Shown: in pieces, positions 54,583 to 63,827 of the stretch
How positions within the stretch are numbered: position 1 is the first letter of the stretch
Layout: each line of letters begins with the position of its first letter
Assembly: GCA_002428985.1 (NCBI GenBank)
Contig: DIYL01000047.1
Location: 351,455 to 415,454 of the forward strand
Source of the DNA: Anaerolineales bacterium UBA6055
GTDB lineage: Bacteria > Chloroflexota > Anaerolineae > Aggregatilineales > Phototrophicaceae
Length of the DNA stretch: 64,000 bases
Direction of reading: 5' to 3'
Notes under the pieces: model-generated
The model's database searches: none
Told to the model about the DNA's origin: nothing
The model's input: only the letters and a program-made list of their open reading frames with translations
Translations under genes and position numbers: made by a program

Positions 54583-56478
54583 TGCAATGCCATTTGGCGC
54601 TTTATTGAGGCGGATCATAAAATGGCTACCTTTATCAACTTCACTTTTAACTTTGATTTGACCGCCATGCATCTGGATGATTTCGCGCGAGATATTTAAG
54701 CCCAGCCCTGTCCCTTTACTGCCCTCTTCGTTCACACGGACAAAGGGTTGGAAGATTTTCTCGATCATATCCGGTTGGATGCCAATACCAGTGTCCTCTA
54801 CACAAACTTCAAGTTGTTGATCCGGCAAGTCGTGCAAATGAACGATGATTTTGCCGGATTTTGTATAGTTGATCGCGTTACTAATCAGGTTCGTTAGGAC
54901 TTGTATCATCCGATCTCTGTCAATTTCAGCGTATATCGGGGTTGGTGTTAAGTCGAGTTCTAAATCCAACCCACGATCTTGAGCTTCTGGATATTGGGTG
55001 TTAACAACATCTTCGATCAAATCTTGTAGGAGTATCTGTTGTTTAACAAGCCGAATTTTATTGCGCTCAAATCGTGACATATCCAATAAGTCGTCAATTA
55101 ACCGTTGCATCCGACCTGTGACAGTTTTTAGGATGTCATGATGTTCATCAAATTTTTGAGGCTGGTGGCGGATGAGGTAGAGGCGGGTTTTCATATTAGC
55201 GAGTGGGGTGCGGAGTTCGTGGGCAGCATTGGCAATAAACCGCGATTTCTGCTCTGCGAGGGCTTTTTGCTGGCTGATGTCCCGAATAATGGTGACAGCC
55301 CCCTTCGATGTGTTTGATTCAACATCGCGTTGTACCGCTGTACAAACAATGCTGACATCAAACAGCATCCCATCGAATCGTCTAAGTTTCATCTCTCGTT
55401 GCCAGATGCCATTGTGTCCAACATCATGATAAAGTTCTTTTTCAAGTTTGATAACGTCGTCATCTGACATGTCGTCGGGTTTGATCTGTTTTAACAGTCC
55501 TTTTGCCCAACTATCACGATTGTACCCCGTCAAATTTGTCAACGCCTCATTCGTATAGACAATCTCTAAATTTTCATCATATATCAGTCCATCACCCATA
55601 GAATCTAAGATGACCTGTAATTGGGCACGTTCTGACTCTAATTCTTGCGTGCGTTCTTGTACACGCGTCTCCAGTTTGTCCGCATATGCCCAAACGCGCT
55701 CATTTAAATTGGCTTTGTGGATGGCAATCGCTAGCAAATCCGCCATAGTCTGTAAAATATTCACATCGTCTTGATCGAATGCATCACGTTTACGGCTTTG
55801 TACATCTAATGCGCCAATAATGTCTTTCCCAACCCGAAAGGGCAAGGTTAACTCGGAGCGTGTTTCGGGTAAGACAGGGTTTTTATAGTGATAACTATCG
55901 TCATCCGTATTAAGTACAATGCGTGGTTGTCCAGTTGAGGTCACATACCCGACAATGCCTTCTTCACCCACTTTAAGTTGATGTTGGCGTTTAAGCATCT
56001 CTTGGCTGGCTGTCACACCATAAGCCGCACGAATGACAGCATACTGCGTTTCCTCATCAATCAAAAAGATACCTGCATGATAAAAGTCGAATCGTTCACA
56101 AATTAAACGGACAGCATCATCGAGTAAGTCTTGTAAATTCTCTTTCGCGGCAGCATCACGTGCAATTTCTGCGGCAACTTGGAGTTGGTTCATCGATCGC
56201 TGGTATCTATTGACAGCAACTGTGGTGCGTTGTTCTTCCGATTGTCGTTTGGAAATTGTCTGAATGAGTAGGGCAATTAGGGTGAATGTACCAATCGTGA
56301 AGCAAATCGAGACAATAACATACGGACCAAATAATTGGTCACGGGTTGTCTCATCTGTAATTGAAGAGATACCTATAAGCCCCAAAAAAAGGAGTGCAAA
56401 ACTTGTAATTAATAACCCAATCGCAATGGGAATGAGTTGTTTGGGTAATCTTGTTAGTAATGAGTTTTCAAACTGCAT
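54571..56478 (-). CDS. Membrane sensor histidine kinase with GAF and PAS domains
   Basis: A 635-residue kinase from ATG 56478 (a TTG two codons earlier is less likely). Two N-terminal membrane helices (about 15-36 and 48-70) precede a GAF domain (about 105-255), a coiled coil, a PAS domain (about 280-400; 'LQVILDSMGDGLIYDENLEI'), a HisKA domain with phospho-acceptor H420 in 'AAHELRTPLANMKTRLYL', and an HATPase domain ('LISNAINYT', 'DTGIGI', 'GTGLGLNI'). GAF and PAS suggest small-molecule or redox sensing. No response regulator gene adjoins it, so the partner is unlinked. Confidence 0.95.
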   Translation of the reverse strand: MQFENSLLTRLPKQLIPIAIGLLITSFALLFLGLIGISSITDETTRDQLFGPYVIVSICFTIGTFTLIALLIQTISKRQSEEQRTTVAVNRYQRSMNQLQVAAEIARDAAAKENLQDLLDDAVRLICERFDFYHAGIFLIDEETQYAVIRAAYGVTASQEMLKRQHQLKVGEEGIVGYVTSTGQPRIVLNTDDDSYHYKNPVLPETRSELTLPFRVGKDIIGALDVQSRKRDAFDQDDVNILQTMADLLAIAIHKANLNERVWAYADKLETRVQERTQELESERAQLQVILDSMGDGLIYDENLEIVYTNEALTNLTGYNRDSWAKGLLKQIKPDDMSDDDVIKLEKELYHDVGHNGIWQREMKLRRFDGMLFDVSIVCTAVQRDVESNTSKGAVTIIRDISQQKALAEQKSRFIANAAHELRTPLANMKTRLYLIRHQPQKFDEHHDILKTVTGRMQRLIDDLLDMSRFERNKIRLVKQQILLQDLIEDVVNTQYPEAQDRGLDLELDLTPTPIYAEIDRDRMIQVLTNLISNAINYTKSGKIIVHLHDLPDQQLEVCVEDTGIGIQPDMIEKIFQPFVRVNEEGSKGTGLGLNISREIIQMHGGQIKVKSEVDKGSHFMIRLNKAPNGIASVG

Positions 56479-56655
56479 AAACAACTACCAAATAACAAAT
56501 GCAATATTTAAATAATAACGTATTTTTACAAAATTATGTCATAAAGACTGTCTTAAAAGGTAACACGTTTGTTAGACGTAATGTTGTACCGATTTATGAA
56601 ATATTAATCTTCAATCAGGTGACAAGTGATATTTGTCATATGGGAAACAGTATTT

Positions 56656-56686
56656 TTGGCAGTACCTGCTATGATTCTATCATAAT
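56656..56686 (+). promoter_or_regulatory. Promoter candidate for mini-gene
   Basis: TTGGCA (56656-56661, 5 of 6 consensus) is followed by CATAAT (56681-56686, 5 of 6) with a 19-base spacer; TATCAT at 56678 gives a 16-base spacer. Either could drive the mini-gene. Confidence 0.35.
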
Positions 56687-56713
56687 ATGCTAGTAGTACA
56701 TCGGAGGATATTA

Positions 56714-56821
56714 TTGAGCAAGATGAATCAATCAAAAGGGGTTGATACATCGGGTAAAATAATTAATCTGATCAAAAAAGGAAGGGATAGGGTTTTATGG
56801 ATATGCCTCCTGACCAAATAG
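56714..56821 (+). CDS. 35-codon mini-ORF with consensus ribosome binding site
   Basis: TTG 56714 lies five bases after a perfect GGAGGA. The frame encodes 35 residues ('MSKMNQSKGVDTSGKIINLI' then a basic Lys/Arg segment and a hydrophobic end 'RVLWICLLTK'). An ATG three codons later is the alternative start. A perfect terminator begins right at the stop. The short basic-then-hydrophobic form is compatible with a small membrane-binding peptide, but there is no homology evidence, and the transcript could be a regulatory RNA. Confidence 0.4.
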   Translation: MSKMNQSKGVDTSGKIINLIKKGRDRVLWICLLTK

Positions 56822-56870
56822 AGACACCCTAGCAAACGATTTACGACGAGCTAGGGTGTCTTTAGTTTTG
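56821..56870 (+). terminator. Strong intrinsic terminator of mini-gene
   Basis: GACACCCTAGC (56823-56833) pairs perfectly with GCTAGGGTGTC (56850-56860), 11 bp with a 16-base loop, and two further A-T/G-T pairs extend it. TTTAGTTTT follows. Confidence 0.85.
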
Positions 56871-56953
56871 GGCTTAATAGTATAGAAAACGTTGGTTGCC
56901 TCAACAATAACCGCTAGTACACTCATAATAAATCTCCTCAGAGGTAACTTATC

Positions 56954-58441
56954 ATGAGACTAGCAAAATTGCTCCTCACTACAAGTCTATTGATCGTATT
57001 TTCATTTGCATTATATGCCTCTGAAACAGATAGGGTTTGGACTGCCGTGCTTTATGATGAGAGTGCAAATTCGCTGGTTATGTTAGCTCCTGATGGCGTA
57101 ACAACATATCCTTTACCGAATGTTGGCTATCAAGCCGATGTCATCAAAGTAAGTGATGATTTCCGATATGCCATTGGTCTATTTAATAATCACTATGATA
57201 ATAACTTGATTGACGAAGTTACAATTATTGACCTGAACACCAATATAGTCCGCTATATTCCTCCACTACCTCTCGAAGACAATGAAATCTTTGTTGATTA
57301 CACACGGATGGCATTCAAGTATGATATGACAGAAATTGCTGTTGCATACATTAGTCATGATATGAAAGGTGGATTTGGCTGTTGCGACTCTGGCGGGATT
57401 GTAATCGTAGAGCTTGCCTCTGGAGAAATCACACATCATCTTGATATAGATGCAGATGTGAGTATACCAAGCATGTCATCTGCGTGGTTAGATGCATGGA
57501 CAAGAGAAGGGCTCTGGTTTGCCCCACGTTGTGCCACTTGCACCCCAACACCAAAGTTCTTTTATCAAATTTGGAATCCATATGATGATACAGTTACCCC
57601 AACAACCCGATACGATGATTTGATGTATGCCGAACGTTTAGAATCAACAGGTGAGTTACTGTATGGTGAAAACCACGATGACTATCCAGCAGGCGGGCTA
57701 ACATTTATAAACGACTATGTTGCTCTAAATGTTGTGTCAATCTACCAGCTCGATGAATCACCACCAGATACAGACGGACAGGTGGTTTATTTTGATATTG
57801 AAAATCTTCAGTTTGAACGTCCGCATTGGGTGATGGGTGGGCAAGCATTCCTAATTCAAGGTGCAAAAAATGCAATCGTTTTCCGTAATGGTGCGTTAAT
57901 CGAATTTGATGCAGATTGGAAGTCTACAGAGTTTCTTGTGATGACAACTGATGGCTGGCTTGCAAAAGATGCGATGACTGGCGAGGTTCTACATTATTCT
58001 GTTGAGAACAATCAAGTTGTGAGAGACGTTCTCTATCAGAGTCATGGAAGACTAATACTTGCTAATCACCTACTTGAACCCCTTCGAGGACAATTGCCCG
58101 CATTTACACAAGATATTGCGCCACCTGATGAGCCGTTTTGTTACGGTAATTTGCCAGTCCAACTTCACATCGGTGACTATGCCAGAACCTTAAACTCGAA
58201 TAGTGTTTTGGGAGGGTTATGGATTGGTGATGGTGATGTAGATGATAAAACACATGATAATGTGCTTCCCATACCAGTGAATTCGATTGTTCGAATCATT
58301 GATGGAACTGAATGTCTAGATCATGTATGGGTCAAGGTTGATTATAAAGGCAAAATTGGCTGGATGGTGGAGACGTGGTGGGGCATTTACTATCTTGAGC
58401 CTATCGACCCACCTATAGGTATGCCGTATATACCATATTAG
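56954..58441 (+). CDS. Secreted protein with beta-propeller-like body and SH3-like tail
   Basis: A 495-residue exported protein with AGAGG upstream. A signal peptide covers residues 1-22 ('MRLAKLLLTTSLLIVFSFAL'). The body is beta-rich, with repeated 'G.Y/F...D...' strands and 'NTNIVRYIPPLP', resembling a WD/YVTN-type propeller, though blades cannot be counted with confidence. A Cys-rich patch ('GFGCCDSGG', 'APRCATCTPTP') could form disulfides. The C-terminal part (about 395-490; 'DHVWVKVDYKGKIGWMVETW') resembles an SH3-type wall-binding domain. Role unknown; probably surface-exposed. Confidence 0.72.
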   Translation: MRLAKLLLTTSLLIVFSFALYASETDRVWTAVLYDESANSLVMLAPDGVTTYPLPNVGYQADVIKVSDDFRYAIGLFNNHYDNNLIDEVTIIDLNTNIVRYIPPLPLEDNEIFVDYTRMAFKYDMTEIAVAYISHDMKGGFGCCDSGGIVIVELASGEITHHLDIDADVSIPSMSSAWLDAWTREGLWFAPRCATCTPTPKFFYQIWNPYDDTVTPTTRYDDLMYAERLESTGELLYGENHDDYPAGGLTFINDYVALNVVSIYQLDESPPDTDGQVVYFDIENLQFERPHWVMGGQAFLIQGAKNAIVFRNGALIEFDADWKSTEFLVMTTDGWLAKDAMTGEVLHYSVENNQVVRDVLYQSHGRLILANHLLEPLRGQLPAFTQDIAPPDEPFCYGNLPVQLHIGDYARTLNSNSVLGGLWIGDGDVDDKTHDNVLPIPVNSIVRIIDGTECLDHVWVKVDYKGKIGWMVETWWGIYYLEPIDPPIGMPYIPY

Positions 58442-58470
58442 CCAAATCTCTGATAGCTAACGGCTGAAAG

Positions 58471-59919
58471 CTAATAGGCGCCACTACGGAGTAAGACACG
58501 CGGAATGGTCATCATGAGAATGCGCACATCCATATTGATCGACCAGTTCTCGATGTAATAAATATCCATCAAGCACATCTCATCAAACGGCACATTGCTC
58601 CGCCCGCTAACCTGCCATAATCCGGTCATACCGGGAATAATTTGTAGACGGCGAGTTTGCCACGGCTCATAGAGTTTGACCTCATTAGGTGTTGGTGGGC
58701 GCGGTCCAACGAGGCTCATTTGCCCCTGTAACACATTAAACAAATTTGGTAATTCATCTAAGCTGGTTCGGCGTAAAAACCGTCCCATGCGTGTAATGCG
58801 TGGGTCATCTTCAATCTTAGGATGACGTGGGTCTTGTCCCGATTCAGCGACCATCTGCGCTTGCATTTTCTCCGCACCGGGTATCATGCTACGGAATTTA
58901 AGCATCTGGAATTTTCGACCATTCTCGCCGACACGTTCTTGCTGGAATATGATAGGTCCATCGCCTTCTAGCTTAATCATAAGCGCGATAACTGCGCAAA
59001 TTGTCGCCCACAGCGGAAAGGCTACAATGACTAATGCCATATCCATCGTTCGTTTGAGCAAACGGTCTGTCCCACGGAAGGGATCATCTGGCGAGAAACC
59101 CAATAACGGAATCCCATCTAAATTCTCAACTTGTACTTGACGCATATTGAGTTGCATGATATCCGGCACGATGCGCACGTCGGTGCCTGTGGCTCGGCAA
59201 ATATCGGTTAATTGTTGGATACGGTCATAATGTTTCCAGCGGAAGGTGATAATTACTGTATCGACTTGTTTGCTGTTGATCACTTGTTTCAGCCGATTGG
59301 TATTCCCAAGTGCCTCGACACGTCCAAAGTTAACCTCTCCGATTTCAGGGGTATCATCCAAAAAGCCAACGGGACGGTATCCAAGTTCCGGTCGGGCAAT
59401 CATCACACCGAGCACTGCCTGTCCGACTTCACCCATACCAACGATGAGTACTCGTTGAATACCAATACCTTTACTGCGGAGATACGCCAGTATCCATCGA
59501 CGAACCAACCGTGTGGTTGATCCAAAAATAATTGTTAAAGCCGCAACATAAATTAGCATCAGACGGCTAGTGACGAGTGGTTGGAAAATGAAGAACATCG
59601 CCAATACAATGACAATGGCTACCGCAACACTACTCCCGATGAGATAAACTTCTTCCATCCATGCGCGCCCGACGATATTGCGATACAGCCCATTGCGCTG
59701 ATAATTGAGCCAAATCAAGACCGCATAGACAAATGCAAACGGGATATATGGTGCAAAGTCGCGCTGTGATGGATCGAGTACTGGACGGATAATTTGTAGT
59801 TCGTAGCGGAGCAAGTATGCCAGTGCAAAGACAAACAACGCCAAAACGATGTCAATGACTGGGAATAGCCAGCGAGGCTCTAGTGTTGGATGTTCTGTGA
59901 GTGTCTGGTTTGTGCTCAT
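58471..59919 (-). CDS. Polyprenyl glycosylphosphotransferase (exopolysaccharide initiation)
   Basis: A 482-residue enzyme that transfers a sugar-1-phosphate from a UDP-sugar to undecaprenyl phosphate, starting exopolysaccharide repeat units. About five N-terminal helices, a Rossmann-like domain ('RVLIVGMGEVGQAVLGVMIA'), a last helix ('DMALVIVAFPLWATICAVIA') and the catalytic domain follow: 'IIFQQERVGENGRKFQMLKF', 'TSLDELPNLFNVLQGQMSLV' and 'GPRPPTPNE' plus 'PGMTGLWQVSGRS'. All signatures of the WcaJ/WbaP class are present. It is last in a three-gene minus-strand unit. Confidence 0.95.
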   Translation of the reverse strand: MSTNQTLTEHPTLEPRWLFPVIDIVLALFVFALAYLLRYELQIIRPVLDPSQRDFAPYIPFAFVYAVLIWLNYQRNGLYRNIVGRAWMEEVYLIGSSVAVAIVIVLAMFFIFQPLVTSRLMLIYVAALTIIFGSTTRLVRRWILAYLRSKGIGIQRVLIVGMGEVGQAVLGVMIARPELGYRPVGFLDDTPEIGEVNFGRVEALGNTNRLKQVINSKQVDTVIITFRWKHYDRIQQLTDICRATGTDVRIVPDIMQLNMRQVQVENLDGIPLLGFSPDDPFRGTDRLLKRTMDMALVIVAFPLWATICAVIALMIKLEGDGPIIFQQERVGENGRKFQMLKFRSMIPGAEKMQAQMVAESGQDPRHPKIEDDPRITRMGRFLRRTSLDELPNLFNVLQGQMSLVGPRPPTPNEVKLYEPWQTRRLQIIPGMTGLWQVSGRSNVPFDEMCLMDIYYIENWSINMDVRILMMTIPRVLLRSGAY

Positions 59920-59969
59920 AATCGTTAAAAGTCAAAATTTAAACTAGAAAGTTGCTTACTTAATGCGGT

Positions 59970-61094
59970 TTAAACCCGCATTGCCTGTCGATAACTCTCT
60001 ATAGTTAATTGTGCTGTGCGCTCCCACGTAAAGTGCTGTGCTCGATCGAGTCCCTCTTGTCTTGCCGTCTCACGCCATGACATATTATGATATGCGCGAC
60101 TGAGCGCATCTGTCCACGCGCTAACATCATCGGGCGGTAAGGTCAATCCGGCTGTGCCTGCCACCTCTGGTAGGGACGATACATTCGACGTAATCACCGG
60201 AGTCCCACACGCCATTGCTTCTAACACAGGTAATCCGAAACCTTCAAACACGGACGGATACACAAATAAATCCGCGCTATTGTACCAGAGAGGTAAGTCT
60301 GCGGTAGGGATGAATCCGATGTGCGACACCCTATCGCTTAACCCGTGTCGCTCGATGGTGGCAAAAATATCATCTACCATCCACCCTTTGCCCCCACCTA
60401 AAATTAAAGGGACTTGTTCTTGCGGAGGCAATTTTGCATACGCATTGAGCAAAGTCACTAAATTTTTACGTGGCTCAAGTGTACCCACAAATAACCAGAA
60501 TCGCTCTGGTAAATCGTGCAGCGTACGGAAAGCGTCGATTTCCTCTTGTGAATGGGGATAAAAGCGATCCGTATCGTATCCTAACGGTGTCACATCAATT
60601 TTTTCGGCTGGAATACCAAGCAAATTCGTTAAATCATCAGCCGTACTCTGACTAATGGCGAGGATACGTTTAGCACGGCGACAGGTTAACGCTGTGAACA
60701 TCCTCAGATAGAGTCGTCTTGCAGTTGTCAGGCGTTCTGGATAGCGCATAAATGTTAGATCATAAACGGTGACAACCATCGGCGCAGGCAAATATAACGG
60801 CGCGACAAATGCCATCGCATGATAAAGATCATATTGCCCGAGTTGAAATGGTTGCTGAGTCTGCTCCCATAAGATACGACGCGATGGTGATTCGGTATCC
60901 CACTTAGCACGTTGCATCCTGACGCGCTCATAGGTCGCCTGATTTGCCCCGCCGACCATCGCTGTGAATTGCCAGTCATCGGGTGCAAGTGTCGGCACAT
61001 AGCGCAATATATGGTCAATATAGCCATGAATACCAGCCGAACGGTATCCCGCTTGGCTGGATAGTAGGTGTGCGTTTAATCCGATATGTGTCAT
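59970..61094 (-). CDS. GT4-family glycosyltransferase
   Basis: A 374-residue GT-B enzyme with the retaining GT4 pattern: N-terminal 'GLNAHLLSSQAGYRSAGIHG', acceptor-side 'YDLYHAMAFVAPLYLPAPMV', and the donor-binding C-terminal domain 'FWLFVGTLEPRKNLVTLLNA' and 'VYPSVFEGFGLPVLEAMACG', with the E(x7)E pair in the second. It probably adds the second or later sugar to the polyprenyl-linked repeat begun by the neighbouring transferase. It is cytosolic or membrane-peripheral. It lies 21 bases after the lipoprotein gene and 50 before the transferase gene. Confidence 0.93.
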   Translation of the reverse strand: MTHIGLNAHLLSSQAGYRSAGIHGYIDHILRYVPTLAPDDWQFTAMVGGANQATYERVRMQRAKWDTESPSRRILWEQTQQPFQLGQYDLYHAMAFVAPLYLPAPMVVTVYDLTFMRYPERLTTARRLYLRMFTALTCRRAKRILAISQSTADDLTNLLGIPAEKIDVTPLGYDTDRFYPHSQEEIDAFRTLHDLPERFWLFVGTLEPRKNLVTLLNAYAKLPPQEQVPLILGGGKGWMVDDIFATIERHGLSDRVSHIGFIPTADLPLWYNSADLFVYPSVFEGFGLPVLEAMACGTPVITSNVSSLPEVAGTAGLTLPPDDVSAWTDALSRAYHNMSWRETARQEGLDRAQHFTWERTAQLTIESYRQAMRV

Positions 61095-61115
61095 ATTAGC
61101 TAAATGCTGGTTGCA

Positions 61116-62192
61116 TTACTCAATTTTGATCCATGTGCCCGAAAGTTCATTGCCATCGAGGAAGTATGTGCCTCCTGGTACACGAATATACAGACGATTG
61201 CTGGCGTCATATTGGGTCGTCACATTGCTATTATCAGGTGACCCTGATGTCGCCCAACCGATGACATCAACCCAGCGCCCACCACTACCGAGGGTGCTAT
61301 CGAATGCCCAATTGAACATATCATCCGGTTGACTTAAACCACTGGGTGGACTATCTGTAAACGGTTCTGTCGAGCCATCCCAACCGTTGTCATAACATAG
61401 ATAGCGAACGTTGAGGTTTTGTAAACCACAAACCCGTTGTGTACCTGTGCGGTCGGTATACATAAACATAATACCGCGTTCGAATGGTTGATAACTGCCG
61501 GCGACATTAGTTGCTGAGCCACTCGGGCAACCGCCTCCGGGTGGATTCACCGAGAAGAACCATGTGGTGGTACATGTAAATTGAATCGTGAGTTCAGTGA
61601 TTGTCTGTTGTCCGCCCCGATTTGCAACAAGACGATACAGTGCAAAACTACCCGTATTAGGCAAGGTGACGACCAATGTGCCCTGTTCGCCGACCACAAA
61701 AGACTCTTCGACAGTGGTTGTGCCCTGTGCAATCCGTTGTATATTGAGCGTATCCGCTTGAGCGGACCATGATAATGTTACCTGCGTCCCTTGTGCCGCT
61801 TGATTCAAGTTCGATGTAAACGAGTTGATCACAGGGATATTCGGTGTATTGGTTGGTGTCGGTGTGAATGTTTGTGTCGGGGTTGGCGTGTTGGTTGGCG
61901 TGAATGTCAACGTAAATGTCGGTGTGACGGTAAAGGTTGCTGTCAACGTCGGTGTGAATGTCAGCGTATCGGTTGGTGTTGCCGATGGCGTGAACGTTAG
62001 TGTGTTAGTTGGCGTTAACGTCGGTGTGAATGTCGGCGTTGGTGATGGTGTTGGTGTGATGGTTGGGGTGTCTGATGCAGTAGGGGATGGTACAATTGCC
62101 AATGTTGGCAACTCTCCGTCATCTGCATTACCACAGGCGGCGATCGTCAAAATAACAACACAGTATATAAAAATTCGGCTTAACTTAGACAT
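61116..62192 (-). CDS. Thr/Pro-rich lipoprotein
   Basis: A 358-residue exported lipoprotein from ATG 62192 (AAGG upstream; a GTG two codons earlier is possible). The lipobox is 'VILTIAACGN', with the lipidated Cys near residue 20. A stalk of about 85 residues is built from 'TFTPT'-type units. A compact domain with Ig-like 'GTQVTLSWSAQADTLNIQRI' follows, then a C-terminal part with several cysteines and aromatic residues ('FSVNPPGGGCPSGSATNVA'). The stalk is probably glycosylated and spans the wall. It leads the exopolysaccharide-type unit. Confidence 0.82.
   Translation of the reverse strand: MSKLSRIFIYCVVILTIAACGNADDGELPTLAIVPSPTASDTPTITPTPSPTPTFTPTLTPTNTLTFTPSATPTDTLTFTPTLTATFTVTPTFTLTFTPTNTPTPTQTFTPTPTNTPNIPVINSFTSNLNQAAQGTQVTLSWSAQADTLNIQRIAQGTTTVEESFVVGEQGTLVVTLPNTGSFALYRLVANRGGQQTITELTIQFTCTTTWFFSVNPPGGGCPSGSATNVAGSYQPFERGIMFMYTDRTGTQRVCGLQNLNVRYLCYDNGWDGSTEPFTDSPPSGLSQPDDMFNWAFDSTLGSGGRWVDVIGWATSGSPDNSNVTTQYDASNRLYIRVPGGTYFLDGNELSGTWIKIE
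61845..62085 (-). repeat. Low-complexity Thr/Pro codon repeat
   Basis: Plus-strand GGTGT and GGCGT units repeated about every 12-18 bases encode the lipoprotein stalk on the other strand. The antisense strand has a long open frame (Val/Gly/Asn-rich) that is a by-product of this composition. Confidence 0.8.
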
Positions 62193-62235
62193 AGCCACAC
62201 CTTAATAATAATCGTTAGTCGGTGATGTTTGCTTT

Positions 62236-63249
62236 ATGATAAATCGTATTTTACTTGGCTTTATAATACTTGTAATTGTCAGTGCATGCCAGATGACTTC
62301 TGTACCGGATGCGTCTGAGAGTTTGCCCACCCGTGCACAATTACCGTCACCAATGCCAACCGAAATAGTACCGCTCTATACAGCGACGCATACGATTGAA
62401 CCGACGATAACCGCGTTACCTAGCAAAACACCATCCAACACCCCAACAATTACACCAACATTTGTCGAAACATTGACACCGACCTCATTCGCTGTGCTGA
62501 TTGATGTCGCCACACCATCGCCCACACCCATAGCCATCACACGGACACCGCTACCGAGCTCCTTTATTTTCGGGCAATCGGTGCAAGGGCGCGATTTACA
62601 AGCTTATCGATATGGTGTTGGCGAACATTGGATTATGTTAGTCGGTGGTATTCACGCGGGTTTTGAAGCCAATACAATATCCCTCATGGAGCGATTACGC
62701 ATCGAATGGCAAAACAACACGCGCGAAATTTTGCCGGATGTATCATTTATCATCATCCCTAGTTTAAATCCGGATGGCGCAACCCGTGGTCGCATCCTTG
62801 AGGGGCGATTTAATGGCAATAATGTTGACCTTAATCGGAATTGGGGATGTGGTTGGGAAGATTCCGCCGAGTATTCACAGGGACCTGTTGATCCCGGTTT
62901 TGCACCGTTCGATCAACCCGAGACAGCCGCACTCGCCGCACTCATCCGTGATGTACAACCCGATGCCGTGATGTTTTATCACTCCGCTGCCAATGGAATT
63001 TTCCCCGGCACCTGTGGTGAAGATCGCGAACTCTCCTTACCGCTATCACAAGTGTATGGGCAAGCCTCAGGTTATCCTTATGAAGGGACAGGATTTACAG
63101 CCTACCGCGTGACCGGATCGGCTCCGGCGTGGGTGAATAGCATCGGCATCCCGTCATTAGATATTGAGCTGGCGACAGCCGACGGCATTGAATTTGAGCG
63201 CAACTTACGCGCATTGCAAGCGGTGCAACGCTGGGTTGCATCACGCTAA
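62236..63249 (+). CDS. M14-family zinc carboxypeptidase lipoprotein
   Basis: A 337-residue lipoprotein (lipobox 'LVIVSACQ', Cys18) with a Thr/Pro stalk (about 30-107), then an M14 peptidase domain. Motifs: 'GGIHAGFEAN' with H140 and E144 as the first zinc ligands (three residues between them), 'SLNPDGA', 'NVDLNRNWG', H249 in 'VMFYHSAAN' as third ligand, and catalytic E311 in 'SLDIELAT'. It should trim peptides or peptidoglycan stems outside the membrane. It is divergent from the lipoprotein gene at 62192, with 43 bases between starts. Confidence 0.9.
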   Translation: MINRILLGFIILVIVSACQMTSVPDASESLPTRAQLPSPMPTEIVPLYTATHTIEPTITALPSKTPSNTPTITPTFVETLTPTSFAVLIDVATPSPTPIAITRTPLPSSFIFGQSVQGRDLQAYRYGVGEHWIMLVGGIHAGFEANTISLMERLRIEWQNNTREILPDVSFIIIPSLNPDGATRGRILEGRFNGNNVDLNRNWGCGWEDSAEYSQGPVDPGFAPFDQPETAALAALIRDVQPDAVMFYHSAANGIFPGTCGEDRELSLPLSQVYGQASGYPYEGTGFTAYRVTGSAPAWVNSIGIPSLDIELATADGIEFERNLRALQAVQRWVASR

Positions 63250-63290
63250 TAAAAACGATCGTTTTGAGAATGATATGAAAGGCAAAATCC

Positions 63291-63788
63291 ATGCTTCTTG
63301 ATAAACCCACAATCCCCAAACCTGTCATCCCTGCCAACCCCGCAGGCTATGAATTGCCGACCCAAGAATCCGAGTTATTGGATTGGGACTTTGTTGATCA
63401 ACGTATGTCGGAGACGCTCTATTATTGGATTGCGACGACAGGCGATGATGGGCAACCGCATACCGTGCCACTCTGGGGCATCTGGTATAACTATCGGGTG
63501 CATTTTGATGGCAGCCCGAAAACACGGTGGGCACGTAATTTACTACAAAACCCGAAGATTTCCGTCCACGTCCCCAGTGCAACCGAAGTTGTGATGATTG
63601 AGGGACATGCTCAAATTATCGAAGATGATGACATTGATGATGCAACTTGGGATTTATTGGACAATACATATCAGGCAAAATATGATGTCAAAGAAGGATC
63701 GCCCTATTGGTATGTCATCCCCGAAAAGGTCATCGCATGGGATGCGCAGAAACTGGATCATATGACCCGCTGGTTATTCAAAACATAA
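63291..63788 (+). CDS. Pyridoxamine 5'-phosphate oxidase-family protein
   Basis: A 165-residue flavin- or F420-binding split-barrel protein. 'YYWIATTGDDGQPHTVPLWG' is the typical beta1-beta2 hairpin, followed by 'NLLQNPKISVHVPSATEVV', 'IEGHAQIIED' and 'VIPEKVIAWDAQ', as in PPOX/F420-dependent reductases. The substrate is unknown. A 41-base gap separates it from the M14 gene on the same strand, so cotranscription is possible. Confidence 0.88.
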   Translation: MLLDKPTIPKPVIPANPAGYELPTQESELLDWDFVDQRMSETLYYWIATTGDDGQPHTVPLWGIWYNYRVHFDGSPKTRWARNLLQNPKISVHVPSATEVVMIEGHAQIIEDDDIDDATWDLLDNTYQAKYDVKEGSPYWYVIPEKVIAWDAQKLDHMTRWLFKT

Positions 63789-63827
63789 TTGTAGTGTCGT
63801 CCGCCTCTGGCATTTGGGGGTGAGGAC

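Larger units (their letters stand above)
56479..56953. other. Divergent intergenic stretch with a mini-transcription unit
   Basis: The 475 bases between the histidine kinase and the secreted protein at 56954 hold the kinase promoter side on the left and, on the right, a tiny frame with a strong ribosome binding site and a strong terminator (listed separately). A 64-codon frame at 56499 has no ribosome binding site and is rejected. Confidence 0.55.

Noticed and set aside
56499..56693. 64-codon plus-strand frame upstream of the mini-gene
   Set aside because: No ribosome binding site; overlaps the kinase control region and the mini-gene promoter.
61825..62205. Val/Gly-rich plus-strand frame of 126 codons
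   Set aside because: By-product of the Thr/Pro repeat on the other strand; repetitive and without a site.
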